From UBA5359 sp028699365 [NCBI: bacterium] (GTDB lineage: Bacteria > UBP13 > UBA5359), in NCBI GenBank assembly GCA_028699365.1, contig JAQVUQ010000173.1, forward strand, positions 1 through 6,142: a stretch of 6,142 nt of DNA. The letters run 5' to 3'. Position numbers and translations under genes: made by a program. The notes below the pieces were generated by a model that saw only the letters and a list, made by a program, of their open reading frames with translations, did no database searches and was not told the DNA's origin. Of this stretch, positions 1 to 6,142 are shown in pieces; positions within the stretch are counted from its first letter, which is position 1; every line of letters begins with the position of its first letter.

Positions 1-12
1 TTACCCTTTGCT

Positions 13-1281
13 TTAATCCCGGTTTTTTGCCGGGCGACGTAGTCTGAACAGCATAAGGGCAACTATCGCCAGCAAGAAAATGCCTGTTGCGGGCAGACCA
101 TCCGCCTTGCGTCTTTGTAACGGAGATGCGGCAAGGTCCCGTGCTTTTATCGGGCCGAGATGTGCCGTCGATATGGTGGCGTCCGAAAACCTGGAGCGGA
201 ACTGCTGGATATCGTAGACGGGAGCGTTTGTTCCCGGCTTGCCGAAGAACAATCTGTAATGTCTGTCGGCTTCTGCCCTGAATACCAGGCTGACCTGCGG
301 GCCGTAGACTTTGACGCTCTTTATATGCAGCGGCTTATCCTTATCGTTGCGTATTACAAGCATCAAATGGCGGTAAGTGGTGCCGGCCGGCAGTTGCAGC
401 CGCGTTTTCTGCTGGATTACGCCGCCCAGGCTGCTTCTGAAGATAACAGCCCCCGAGAACCGGCGCCAGCGTCTGGTATCGTGGCTTCCCATTACCATAA
501 TCTCCCGAACAAAGGAGGGATCGGTTATATGCAGCGATAGTCTGGACAGAGGAATATTGTCATAACCCAGATCCAGCTTTACTTTGGTCAGGTGATGCTC
601 CGGGACCTCAACCGTCCTGAAATGCTTTATCGGAATATCCGATACGACCATATCCGCATAGATGGCTCTGTTGACGATGATGCTGTCTATACCCAGAGGT
701 TTGTCCTTGCCGTTCTCGATCCGGATCCTCAGATAACGGCAGTTGCTGGGAGAATATGCTACAGTTTTCCAGGCAAGACTGCCTTTCCCCGGCAGAGAGA
801 ATACAAAGCTATCCTTTTTCAGAATCTTCCAAGTCAGAGCATCATTGCTTCCTTCAACCGTTACTGGTCTGGAGAAGCCGGTACTGCCTGTATTCAGCGT
901 TATGGAATCATGGGGCAGCTTATCCCGGCCTGTGTCTACGGTGAAGATCGTTCCGTCTCCGGGATGATTGGAGATGCTCATCAGTCTGGCTGCAAGTACG
1001 GCCGGCTGCACTCCGCTCTTACAGGGATGCAACAGAGCATAGGGGACTTCCCGCCCGGAACGCGTTGCCAGGCGGAGGTCGCCGAGTCCGGGCGCGGACC
1101 GGCCTAGAACAGGGGGCGACAGAATCAGCCGGCGGAAGCCTCCGGTCTTCTTCCCGCCGGGAGTTACATCCGCATAGCGGCTCCAGCCTTTATGTCCGTA
1201 ACCTGCTTCGGCAGGCAGTGCTGCAACGAGAGCTCCGATGATTGCCGTAATGATAATGCGTCTTTTGCCGATAAAATTCAT
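13..1281 (-). CDS. DUF3999-type secreted, membrane-anchored protein of unknown function
   Basis: The 422-residue product has a signal peptide (residues 1-26: basic KRR, a hydrophobic run, likely cleavage after AEA-26), a long beta-rich exported region and one C-terminal membrane segment (about 400-412) followed by a basic tail (RLRRPAKNR). Its layout fits the DUF3999 family: an N-terminal GLGDLRLATRSGREVPYAL block (66-82), two discoidin-like segments, and a VFRAEADRHYRLFFG block (333-347) before the anchor. The two middle segments (about 125-203 and 246-325) resemble each other, each with a SNDALTW/SHDTRRW turn and a KDKPLxI strand. LPATG at 396-400 sits directly before the hydrophobic segment, as in sortase substrates. 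The ATG is preceded by GGGTGA (1286-1291) at a spacing of 4 nt. The gene lies 82 nt downstream of sbcC on the same strand and may be co-transcribed. From family knowledge, DUF3999 genes often neighbour a multi-membrane DUF2339 gene; none is visible here. The family call is from memory of the pattern, and the function is unknown. Confidence 0.75.
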   Translation of the reverse strand: MNFIGKRRIIITAIIGALVAALPAEAGYGHKGWSRYADVTPGGKKTGGFRRLILSPPVLGRSAPGLGDLRLATRSGREVPYALLHPCKSGVQPAVLAARLMSISNHPGDGTIFTVDTGRDKLPHDSITLNTGSTGFSRPVTVEGSNDALTWKILKKDSFVFSLPGKGSLAWKTVAYSPSNCRYLRIRIENGKDKPLGIDSIIVNRAIYADMVVSDIPIKHFRTVEVPEHHLTKVKLDLGYDNIPLSRLSLHITDPSFVREIMVMGSHDTRRWRRFSGAVIFRSSLGGVIQQKTRLQLPAGTTYRHLMLVIRNDKDKPLHIKSVKVYGPQVSLVFRAEADRHYRLFFGKPGTNAPVYDIQQFRSRFSDATISTAHLGPIKARDLAASPLQRRKADGLPATGIFLLAIVALMLFRLRRPAKNRD

Positions 1282-1322
1282 AACTTCACCCAGGTATATA
1301 TTCTTCAGCGTACAGCTATAAC

Positions 1323-1363
1323 CCTGCCTTCCGCTATTTAGCTACGGTGCGGCAGGCCCTGCC
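1323..1363 (-). other. Three-part inverted repeat between sbcC and the DUF3999-type gene
   Basis: Read on the minus strand, the sbcC stop codon is followed at once by GGCAG-GGC-CTGCC (1363 to 1351), a compact 5-bp hairpin. A further GGCAGG lies at 1328-1323 and can pair instead with the same CCTGCC (1356-1351). That alternative encloses an inner CCG/CGG pair and forms a 34-nt imperfect hairpin. The two hairpins exclude each other. No T-run follows either one, so a standard intrinsic terminator is not supported. Partial termination, mRNA 3'-end protection or chance are all possible. Confidence 0.35.
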
Positions 1364-4207
1364 TCAATTATTGTAAAGTCTGACCGTGCTGCCGTCGCCG
1401 TCACTGGACGGGGCGGTTACCTCCAGATAGCGAGGCAGGCGCTGATGCAGCTCCGGAACATGGCTGATTATTCCCACCATCCGGCTGCTGTCATGCAGCT
1501 TCTCCAGAGATGCTACGACCGCTTCCAGCTTCTCCTGATCCAGCGTTCCGAAACCCTCATCCAGGAAGAAGAAGCCCAGGGGATAGCGCCCCTTGATCTG
1601 TATCTGGGATGACAGGGCCAGGGCCAGTGCCAGGGAGGTCATGAAGGTTTCTCCGCCGGACAGGGAACACACCGGACGTCGCTGCCCGCCGTTGTAATCG
1701 TCTCTGACGATAAATTCACAATCCGGCCCTAATTCCAGGGCATAACGCTGCCCGGTGAGGCTGCCCAGCCGGGAGGAAGCCTCGACCACCATGTCTCTCA
1801 GATGATGTTCGGCCAGATAGTCTATAAAGCGCCTGCCCTTGAGCAGGCTTTCCAGACGCCTCCCCAGGACCAATCGTCCCTCCGTTCTGTCTTTGAACGC
1901 CTCCAGTTCCTGCCAGCGGAGGTGGCTCTTCTGCATAGCTTCAAATTCGGCGGCGGCCACGGCAGCCTGTTCTCTGAGGATATCCGCGGCGCCGGCCGTG
2001 TCGTCGGCATGACTCTTCATGATTTCGTATCTTCCACCGTCAAACCCGGCCTGCTCCAACTCAGCCTGTTGCGCAGATAACCTGCGTCGCAATTCGGCCA
2101 TTGTTCCACTCAGAACACTCTGCCGGTTGCGGCATTCTTCCAGTGCTTTTCGGGCGTCGTCCTCTCTGGTGACGGCAATCTCTGAGGCACGTTGGAGTTC
2201 TTCCAGTTCACAATTGATGCCGTGACGTAATTTGATGGGATCGTCCTCGCCGCAGATGGCTCTGACTTTGCCGTCCAGCGCGCGCTCTCTATCGTGAAGC
2301 AGCCGCAGTTCGGTTTCCACTGAGCCGATGGCAGCCGTATGCCCGGCTGTTTCAAGTTGCAGCTTTTCGACCACAACGGCAGTTTCGCCTGCCCGGCGCT
2401 CTGTTTCCCGCCGTTGCAGCTCGATCTTCTCCAGCTCTGCGGCTGTGGAAGCCTGCTCCTTTAATCGCTTCTCAATTTCGTCGGGATCCAGGCCGCCCGT
2501 GACGGCGGCAATGTCATGCCCCAGCCCCGATATCTCCGTCCGGACAGCGTTTGCCCGTTCTTTCAGTTCGTCCAATGCAGCCCTGCCGGTAGTGTATACG
2601 GCCAGTCGTTTTTGGACAGTGCCCGCTCCCAACCGCAGTTCCGACAGCGTCTTCTCTATCTGTTCAAGACGTCGGCGGGCTTCACGCGTCTTTTGAGTCG
2701 CGTCTCCGTCACAGGGGGCAGGATGATCTCCGGAACCGCAGACCGGACAAGGCTCTCCCTCTACCAGGGATGCTGCCAGCACGGCAGCGCCGGCCTTCAT
2801 TTCTGCCTGTTCTCTATCGGAGCGGGCTTCGGCCAGAGCTGCTTCACCTCGCTGCAGCAGGTTCTCCAGCATCTCCCAAAGGTTGCTCAGGTCAGCGGCA
2901 GGCTGTTCGCTTTTGAACCATGCGGCGATGGCTTTCAGTATCTCCAGGCGCTCCCTGTCGAGGGCGGTATGCTTCTCCGACAGCTCACGATTGAGGGAGG
3001 AGAGGTCGTGCTCTCTGGTCCGCAGCCTGGTCAGCAGGGGTGCGGCCTTATCCAGCATAGCCCTGAGAGCAGGATCAGTCCTGAGGGTATCGTACCGCAG
3101 CGCCAGTTCTCGAAGCTCTCCGGTAAGACGCTCACGTCCCTCATTGGCGGAGCGCAACTGCGCTGCTGCTTGCGCAGAGCGGAGATGCAGGTCGGACAGC
3201 TTGTTATCCGCAAGACCGATATCGTTTCTGACCCTTCTACACTCTTCCGCCAGGCCTTCGGCCTCGGCCAGCCTCTGCAGGTGCATACTCAGTGTCGTGC
3301 TTTGTTCGGTGCAGCGGATTTTCGTTTCCCGGGCATCGCTTATTGCCTGCTCCAGGGCTTTTTTTGCCGGCTCGGCGGCTCCAGCCACCTCGATCATTTC
3401 CTGTTCAAGGCTTCGCAGCCGGAGTTCATTCCCGGTTGCCTCGGTAAAGACCGTGCGCAGATGTTCCTGGCGGAGCAGTTCCGTCTGCAGCGTTTCCAAT
3501 TCCTTGAGTTTGTCTTCCAGAAGCGATGCAGCCGTGGCTGCTTCCCGGCGAGCGGAGTTCAGGGATTCTTTAGAGCACTCTCCCAGGCCGCGTTTCTCGG
3601 CCGCTATATTTTCCAGCAATCCTCTGCAGCGATTGACATCTTCTCTGACTCTGGCCGACAGCGCTTCCCCGTACAACTCCAGGCCAAAGATATTCTCCAG
3701 CATGGCCCGTCGATCGCGTCCTTCCAGCTTGAGGAATTCATCGAACTTGCCCTGAGGCAGCACCACCGCCCGATTGAAATCTTTCTGCGTCATGTCCAGC
3801 AACTCTGTCAGGGCGCTTTTGCTGTCGTTGGAGCCGTCAGCCAGAACTTCCAGCGCCTCGCCGGCTTCATCCACCTTCAGCAGCCTGGCGTTACGACAGT
3901 TGGCACCGCCTTTATCGCCGGTGCGGACATATTGCCGCTCCGATCTGTAAAGAGTATCGCCCAACCGGAAGGTAAAGCGGACCTCGGCTTTCTTTTCCTG
4001 CTGATTGATTATGCCCTGATTTCCGGACTGAGATCTGTCGACGGTGCCGTAAAGCGCCAGGGTCACGGCATCAAGGATAGTGGATTTACCGGCTCCCGTC
4101 GGCCCGAAGATGCCGAACAGCCCCAGGCGACCCAGCTCTTCGAAATCCACCGTTTGTGATTCCCGGTAGCTTTGCAGGCCGGAGAACTCCAGCCGGACAG
4201 GCCTCAC
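1364..4207 (-). CDS. sbcC: SbcC, ATPase/coiled-coil subunit of the SbcCD nuclease (Rad50-like)
   Basis: SbcC is a cytoplasmic SMC-like ATPase. It tethers DNA and drives SbcD to cut hairpins and process blocked or broken DNA ends. The 947-residue product is full length for the family. It has an N-terminal ATPase lobe with Walker A GPTGAGKST (35-43) and a Q-loop VVLPQGKFDEF (148-158, Q152). Two long, charged coiled-coil arms (about 180-480 and 505-790) flank a zinc hook, CPVC (C487 and C490) followed by GSGDHP. The C-terminal lobe has the ABC signature SLSGGETF (848-855), Walker B FFFLDE (879-884), a D-loop GTLD (887-890) and an H-loop histidine (IISH, H916). No frameshift or missing catalytic residue is seen. 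The start is GTG, fixed by the family-typical MRPVRLEFSGLQSY opening and by GGAGGTG 5 nt upstream. It overlaps the sbcD stop in GTGA, so the two are probably translationally coupled. The N-terminus looks most like Bacillota SbcC. Confidence 0.97.
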   Translation of the reverse strand: MRPVRLEFSGLQSYRESQTVDFEELGRLGLFGIFGPTGAGKSTILDAVTLALYGTVDRSQSGNQGIINQQEKKAEVRFTFRLGDTLYRSERQYVRTGDKGGANCRNARLLKVDEAGEALEVLADGSNDSKSALTELLDMTQKDFNRAVVLPQGKFDEFLKLEGRDRRAMLENIFGLELYGEALSARVREDVNRCRGLLENIAAEKRGLGECSKESLNSARREAATAASLLEDKLKELETLQTELLRQEHLRTVFTEATGNELRLRSLEQEMIEVAGAAEPAKKALEQAISDARETKIRCTEQSTTLSMHLQRLAEAEGLAEECRRVRNDIGLADNKLSDLHLRSAQAAAQLRSANEGRERLTGELRELALRYDTLRTDPALRAMLDKAAPLLTRLRTREHDLSSLNRELSEKHTALDRERLEILKAIAAWFKSEQPAADLSNLWEMLENLLQRGEAALAEARSDREQAEMKAGAAVLAASLVEGEPCPVCGSGDHPAPCDGDATQKTREARRRLEQIEKTLSELRLGAGTVQKRLAVYTTGRAALDELKERANAVRTEISGLGHDIAAVTGGLDPDEIEKRLKEQASTAAELEKIELQRRETERRAGETAVVVEKLQLETAGHTAAIGSVETELRLLHDRERALDGKVRAICGEDDPIKLRHGINCELEELQRASEIAVTREDDARKALEECRNRQSVLSGTMAELRRRLSAQQAELEQAGFDGGRYEIMKSHADDTAGAADILREQAAVAAAEFEAMQKSHLRWQELEAFKDRTEGRLVLGRRLESLLKGRRFIDYLAEHHLRDMVVEASSRLGSLTGQRYALELGPDCEFIVRDDYNGGQRRPVCSLSGGETFMTSLALALALSSQIQIKGRYPLGFFFLDEGFGTLDQEKLEAVVASLEKLHDSSRMVGIISHVPELHQRLPRYLEVTAPSSDGDGSTVRLYNN

Positions 4208-5433
4208 TCCGGCACCTCCGTGTCTATACTGTCGCTGCGATTCTCGAGCATCTCCATGAACATGTCGATCAGTTCATCCGGCGGCTCCACTCCCTCGGTG
4301 GAGGCGGCAAATAACCTGAACTGCTCCCGGATCGACAACTCTCTGCGATCTGCCACAGCATTTTCCCGATCAGCCTGAATCAGCCTCGGGCGCACGCTTA
4401 TAATACCGGAGTGCAGCCGGCGCAGATCCGCCAGGTATTCCGATGACAGCGGCTGGGAGGTTGTTATCTCCAGATCAACCCAGCAGCCGGCGTTGTCGGG
4501 CTCGGCGCACCAGGCCATGGCCGTATCCGGGTTATCCGCCTGCCAGCGCTTCAGCGGTTTGCCTGAGTGCAGGCCTATCCTGCTTATCCCGGGTTGGCGT
4601 CCGGGAGCGGCGTCTACCAGGATGACTTCTTTCTGCTGACCGGCTTCCGAAAAGCTGTAGGCCAGGGGGGAACCGGAGTAAAACCCCGTCAGTCCGCCTG
4701 CCAGGCGCTGCGGCCGGTGCAGGTGTCCGAGGGCGATGTAATCCGCCTCCGGCAGGGCGTCCGCGTTGACGGCGTGAGCCCCGCCCAGTTGTATGGGACG
4801 TTCCGAATCGCTTTCCAGTCCTCCGGCCAGGAAGAAGTGTCCCAGGATAATATTGACCGTATCTTGCCCGAAATTATCCGCTGCCGCCCGCAGAGCCGTA
4901 CCTATCTTTCCGGAGTAGGCAGCCTGCAGGTCGGCATCGTCGAGCGAGGTGCTGAGCAACAGGTTGAGACGCGATTCCGAGGGATAGGCCATGGCTGCTA
5001 TCACTGCCGTCTCTCCGCATCGCGGCAAGTGGAGCCTGAACCATCCCGGCCCCGAGTCCAGGCGCTGCGGGCCGGAGGCCGAGGCGCCCGAAACGGGCAG
5101 TGTTTCGGCAGGATAGCCTATGAGAGAGATGCCGTAGCGCTCCGTCAGGGGAGCTACGGCGCACAGCCGGTCCGGGCTGTCATGATTGCCGGCGGCGGCG
5201 GCTACGGCCGCTCCGGCAGCGGACAGGCGTTCCAGGGCATCGCAGAACAGCCGCTCAGCCTCGGCCGGCGGGTTGTAGGTATCGAAAATATCCCCGGCTA
5301 TCAGCAGCAGATCTATCTTCTCTGCGGAGACGATGCCGCAGAGTTCGTCTATAAAGGCTGATTGCTCTTCCAGGCGCGAATGCCCTTCCAGAGTACGGCC
5401 CAGATGCCAGTCGGATGTATGGAGTATTTTCAT
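4204..5433 (-). CDS. sbcD: SbcD, nuclease subunit of the SbcCD complex (Mre11-like)
   Basis: SbcD is the metallophosphoesterase subunit of SbcCD. It is a Mn-dependent exonuclease and endonuclease on DNA ends and hairpins, working with the ATPase SbcC. The 409-residue product is of normal length and carries all phosphoesterase motifs in order: DWHLG (D8, H10), AGDIFD (D48), GNHD (N83, H84), GHFFLAGG (H199) and GHLH (H237, H239). The C-terminal part (about 280-409) is the capping and SbcC-binding region, and is more variable. The ATG is preceded by a modest GGAAAG (5440-5445) at 6 nt, and MKILHTSDWHLG is the canonical N-terminus, so the start is secure. It is the first gene of a leftward operon with sbcC, the usual sbcD-sbcC order. 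Its stop codon lies inside the sbcC start (GTGA, 4 nt shared). Confidence 0.97.
   Translation of the reverse strand: MKILHTSDWHLGRTLEGHSRLEEQSAFIDELCGIVSAEKIDLLLIAGDIFDTYNPPAEAERLFCDALERLSAAGAAVAAAAGNHDSPDRLCAVAPLTERYGISLIGYPAETLPVSGASASGPQRLDSGPGWFRLHLPRCGETAVIAAMAYPSESRLNLLLSTSLDDADLQAAYSGKIGTALRAAADNFGQDTVNIILGHFFLAGGLESDSERPIQLGGAHAVNADALPEADYIALGHLHRPQRLAGGLTGFYSGSPLAYSFSEAGQQKEVILVDAAPGRQPGISRIGLHSGKPLKRWQADNPDTAMAWCAEPDNAGCWVDLEITTSQPLSSEYLADLRRLHSGIISVRPRLIQADRENAVADRRELSIREQFRLFAASTEGVEPPDELIDMFMEMLENRSDSIDTEVPE
4213..4219 (-). promoter_or_regulatory. Ribosome binding site of sbcC, inside the sbcD 3' end
   Basis: On the minus strand GGAGGTG lies 5 nt before the GTG start of sbcC and within the last codons of sbcD. 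This strong Shine-Dalgarno sequence supports the non-ATG start. With the 4-nt gene overlap, it points to reinitiation or coupling that would keep SbcD and SbcC output balanced. Confidence 0.8.
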
Positions 5434-5486
5434 GCGTGTCTTTCCAGGAACCCTTTGCAGATCAGTCGGCGCTTGAGAGCCGCTAT

Positions 5487-5492
5487 AGTATA
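5487..5492 (-). promoter_or_regulatory. Possible -10 element of the sbcDC promoter
   Basis: TATACT on the minus strand, about 54 nt before the sbcD start, is a good match to a housekeeping -10 box and sits in a locally AT-rich patch. No convincing -35 box is found 16-18 nt upstream, so the call is weak. Confidence 0.25.
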
Positions 5493-5551
5493 TAAGTTCG
5501 TGACCGGGCGGTTTTGTCCTGCAAAGGGATAGACGGGAAGTCGGCTGTTTT

Positions 5552-5559
5552 TAACGTTA
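5552..5559. promoter_or_regulatory. Candidate operator: TAACGTTA palindrome
   Basis: TAACGTTA is a perfect 8-bp palindrome with a central CG, lying 12 nt upstream of the proposed -35 box of the sugar-binding-protein gene. LacI-family sugar regulators commonly bind palindromes with a central CG, and such sites often control sugar transporters. The symmetry does not extend further, and an 8-bp palindrome can arise by chance. Confidence 0.25.
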
Positions 5560-5571
5560 TTCGTGTTGCTA

Positions 5572-5599
5572 TTGATTTATTGCTGGAAATGGTTATCAT
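5572..5599 (+). promoter_or_regulatory. Likely sigma-A/sigma-70 promoter of the sugar-binding lipoprotein gene
   Basis: TTGATT (5572-5577) and TATCAT (5594-5599) are separated by 16 nt. The -10 matches the consensus at five of six positions and the -35 at four of six. A start near 5606 would leave a leader of about 40 nt ending in a strong ribosome binding site. The region is clearly more AT-rich than the flanking genes. Confidence 0.5.
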
Positions 5600-5632
5600 A
5601 TCAATTATGTGCTTTTAATTTTCACAACAAAG

Positions 5633-5638
5633 AGGAGG
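5633..5638 (+). promoter_or_regulatory. Strong ribosome binding site of the sugar-binding lipoprotein gene
   Basis: A perfect AGGAGG lies 8 nt before the ATG at 5647 and fixes that start. It is much stronger than the sbcD site, which fits the high output expected of a transporter binding protein. Confidence 0.85.
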
Positions 5639-5646
5639 CTCAATTA

Positions 5647-6142
5647 ATGAAGAGAATTACAGCCTGGGTAGTCTGCCTGCTGATGTCCGCTCTGCTTTTC
5701 GGTTGCGGGCAGCAGGCAAGCAATAGCGGCAAGACGGAACTGAGATGGTCAGGATACGCCTTTCCCGCTTACGACAAGTTCAGATACGATGAATCGGCCG
5801 CTTTTGAGAAAATACACCCCGAGGTAAAGATAAAATACGAGCCGATCGGCGGCAATTACGCCGGCAAGATTATGACCCAACTGGCCGGGGGCACGGCACC
5901 TGACGTTTTCTTTGTCCCCCCCAGTATGTACTGCGACTTCATTAAAAGGGGAGTCCTGATGGACTTGACCCCTTATCTGGATAAGGACAAGGAGTTTGTC
6001 AGGCAGTATTATCCGGCTCTGGTTACCAATGTGAAGTATCAGGGGAAGATTTATGGTGTGGTATCCAACAACTCTTTCTCTGTAATGTACTATAACAAGG
6101 ATATCTTCGATAAGATGAAGATGCCCTATCCCACCAACGATA
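5647..6142 (+). CDS. Sugar ABC transporter substrate-binding lipoprotein (5' part, cut by window edge)
   Basis: The first 165 residues of a family 1 extracellular solute-binding protein are visible. It would capture a sugar or oligosaccharide outside the cell membrane and hand it to an ABC permease. A lipoprotein signal peptide is clear: MKR, a hydrophobic run and the lipobox LFGC with Cys20 as the lipid-anchored residue, then a Gln/Ser/Asn-rich linker. The mature part shows the usual opening of the family: a first beta strand TELRWSGY (30-37), AFEKIHPEVKIKYEP (52-66), the helix KIMTQLAGGTAPDVFFV (74-90), GVLMDLTPYL (102-111) and YQGKIYGVV (131-139) leading into MYYNKDIFDKM (147-157). Full-length members usually have roughly 420-450 residues, so well over half is missing. 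No stop or frameshift is seen. The gene is divergent from sbcDC and has its own promoter and ribosome binding site. Two permease genes would be expected downstream. The substrate cannot be told from this part. Confidence 0.9.
   Translation, partial: MKRITAWVVCLLMSALLFGCGQQASNSGKTELRWSGYAFPAYDKFRYDESAAFEKIHPEVKIKYEPIGGNYAGKIMTQLAGGTAPDVFFVPPSMYCDFIKRGVLMDLTPYLDKDKEFVRQYYPALVTNVKYQGKIYGVVSNNSFSVMYYNKDIFDKMKMPYPTND

Noticed and set aside
18-34. Hairpin CCCGG-N7-CCGGG at the 3' end of the DUF3999-type gene, as a terminator
   Set aside because: The T/A run lies in the loop, not after the stem, on either strand. The stem is only 5 bp and overlaps the final codons.
1296-1320. A separate promoter for the DUF3999-type gene using TATATA or TATAGC as -10
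   Set aside because: No -35 box is found at a suitable distance, and use of TATATA would leave almost no leader before the ribosome binding site.
2516-4159. A long open frame (547 codons) on the plus strand, opposite sbcC
   Set aside because: It is antisense to a complete, motif-intact sbcC, has no recognisable domain, and its composition is what the opposite strand of a GC-rich coiled-coil gene gives.
4567-5361. A 264-codon plus-strand open frame opposite sbcD
   Set aside because: It is a shadow of the real sbcD gene, with no family resemblance and no ribosome binding site context worth keeping.
5487-5500. Possible LexA (SOS) box upstream of sbcD
   Set aside because: Only one half-site, CGAAC, is present on the minus strand. 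The matching GTTCG at the required spacing is absent.
5584-5598. CcpA cre-like sequence overlapping the proposed promoter (TGGAAATGGTTATCA)
   Set aside because: It is one base longer than the cre consensus and lacks the central CG, so the match is not good enough to call.
5608-5627. CRP- or Rex-like site in the leader of the sugar-binding-protein gene
   Set aside because: TGTG and CACA are 11 nt apart, which does not fit the CRP spacing, and the second half of a Rex site is missing.

Overview
This window looks like an ordinary stretch of a moderately GC-rich bacterial chromosome, most likely from the Bacillota (Firmicutes). Three things suggest this: the SbcC N-terminus reads like clostridial/bacillar SbcC; two genes have strong purine-rich Shine-Dalgarno sequences (AGGAGG, GGAGGTG); and there is a lipoprotein-type sugar-binding protein. 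One membrane protein also ends in an LPxTG-like tail. The phylum call is an inference from family resemblance, and the genus cannot be named.

Layout. Three genes lie on the minus strand and read leftwards from about 5433 to 13: sbcD (nuclease subunit), sbcC (ATPase and coiled-coil subunit, overlapping sbcD by 4 nt), then, after 82 nt, a gene for a secreted, membrane-anchored DUF3999-type protein. A 213-nt divergent intergenic region (5434-5646) separates them from a plus-strand gene for an ABC-transporter sugar-binding lipoprotein. That gene runs off the right edge and has 165 codons visible.

Function. SbcD and SbcC are the bacterial Mre11-Rad50 pair. They form an ATP-dependent nuclease that opens DNA hairpins, trims blocked DNA ends and acts in double-strand-break processing. 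All key motifs of both proteins are present, so the complex should be active. The DUF3999-type protein has no known function and no obvious mechanistic link to SbcCD; it may simply share the transcript. The plus-strand gene probably opens a carbohydrate-uptake operon whose permease genes would lie beyond the window.

I found no RNA genes, CRISPR arrays, insertion sequences or phage genes, and no convincing undescribed system. The points most worth a second look are the LPATG tail and the internal duplication of the DUF3999-type protein, the three-part inverted repeat between sbcC and that gene, and a small palindrome that could be an operator in the divergent region.
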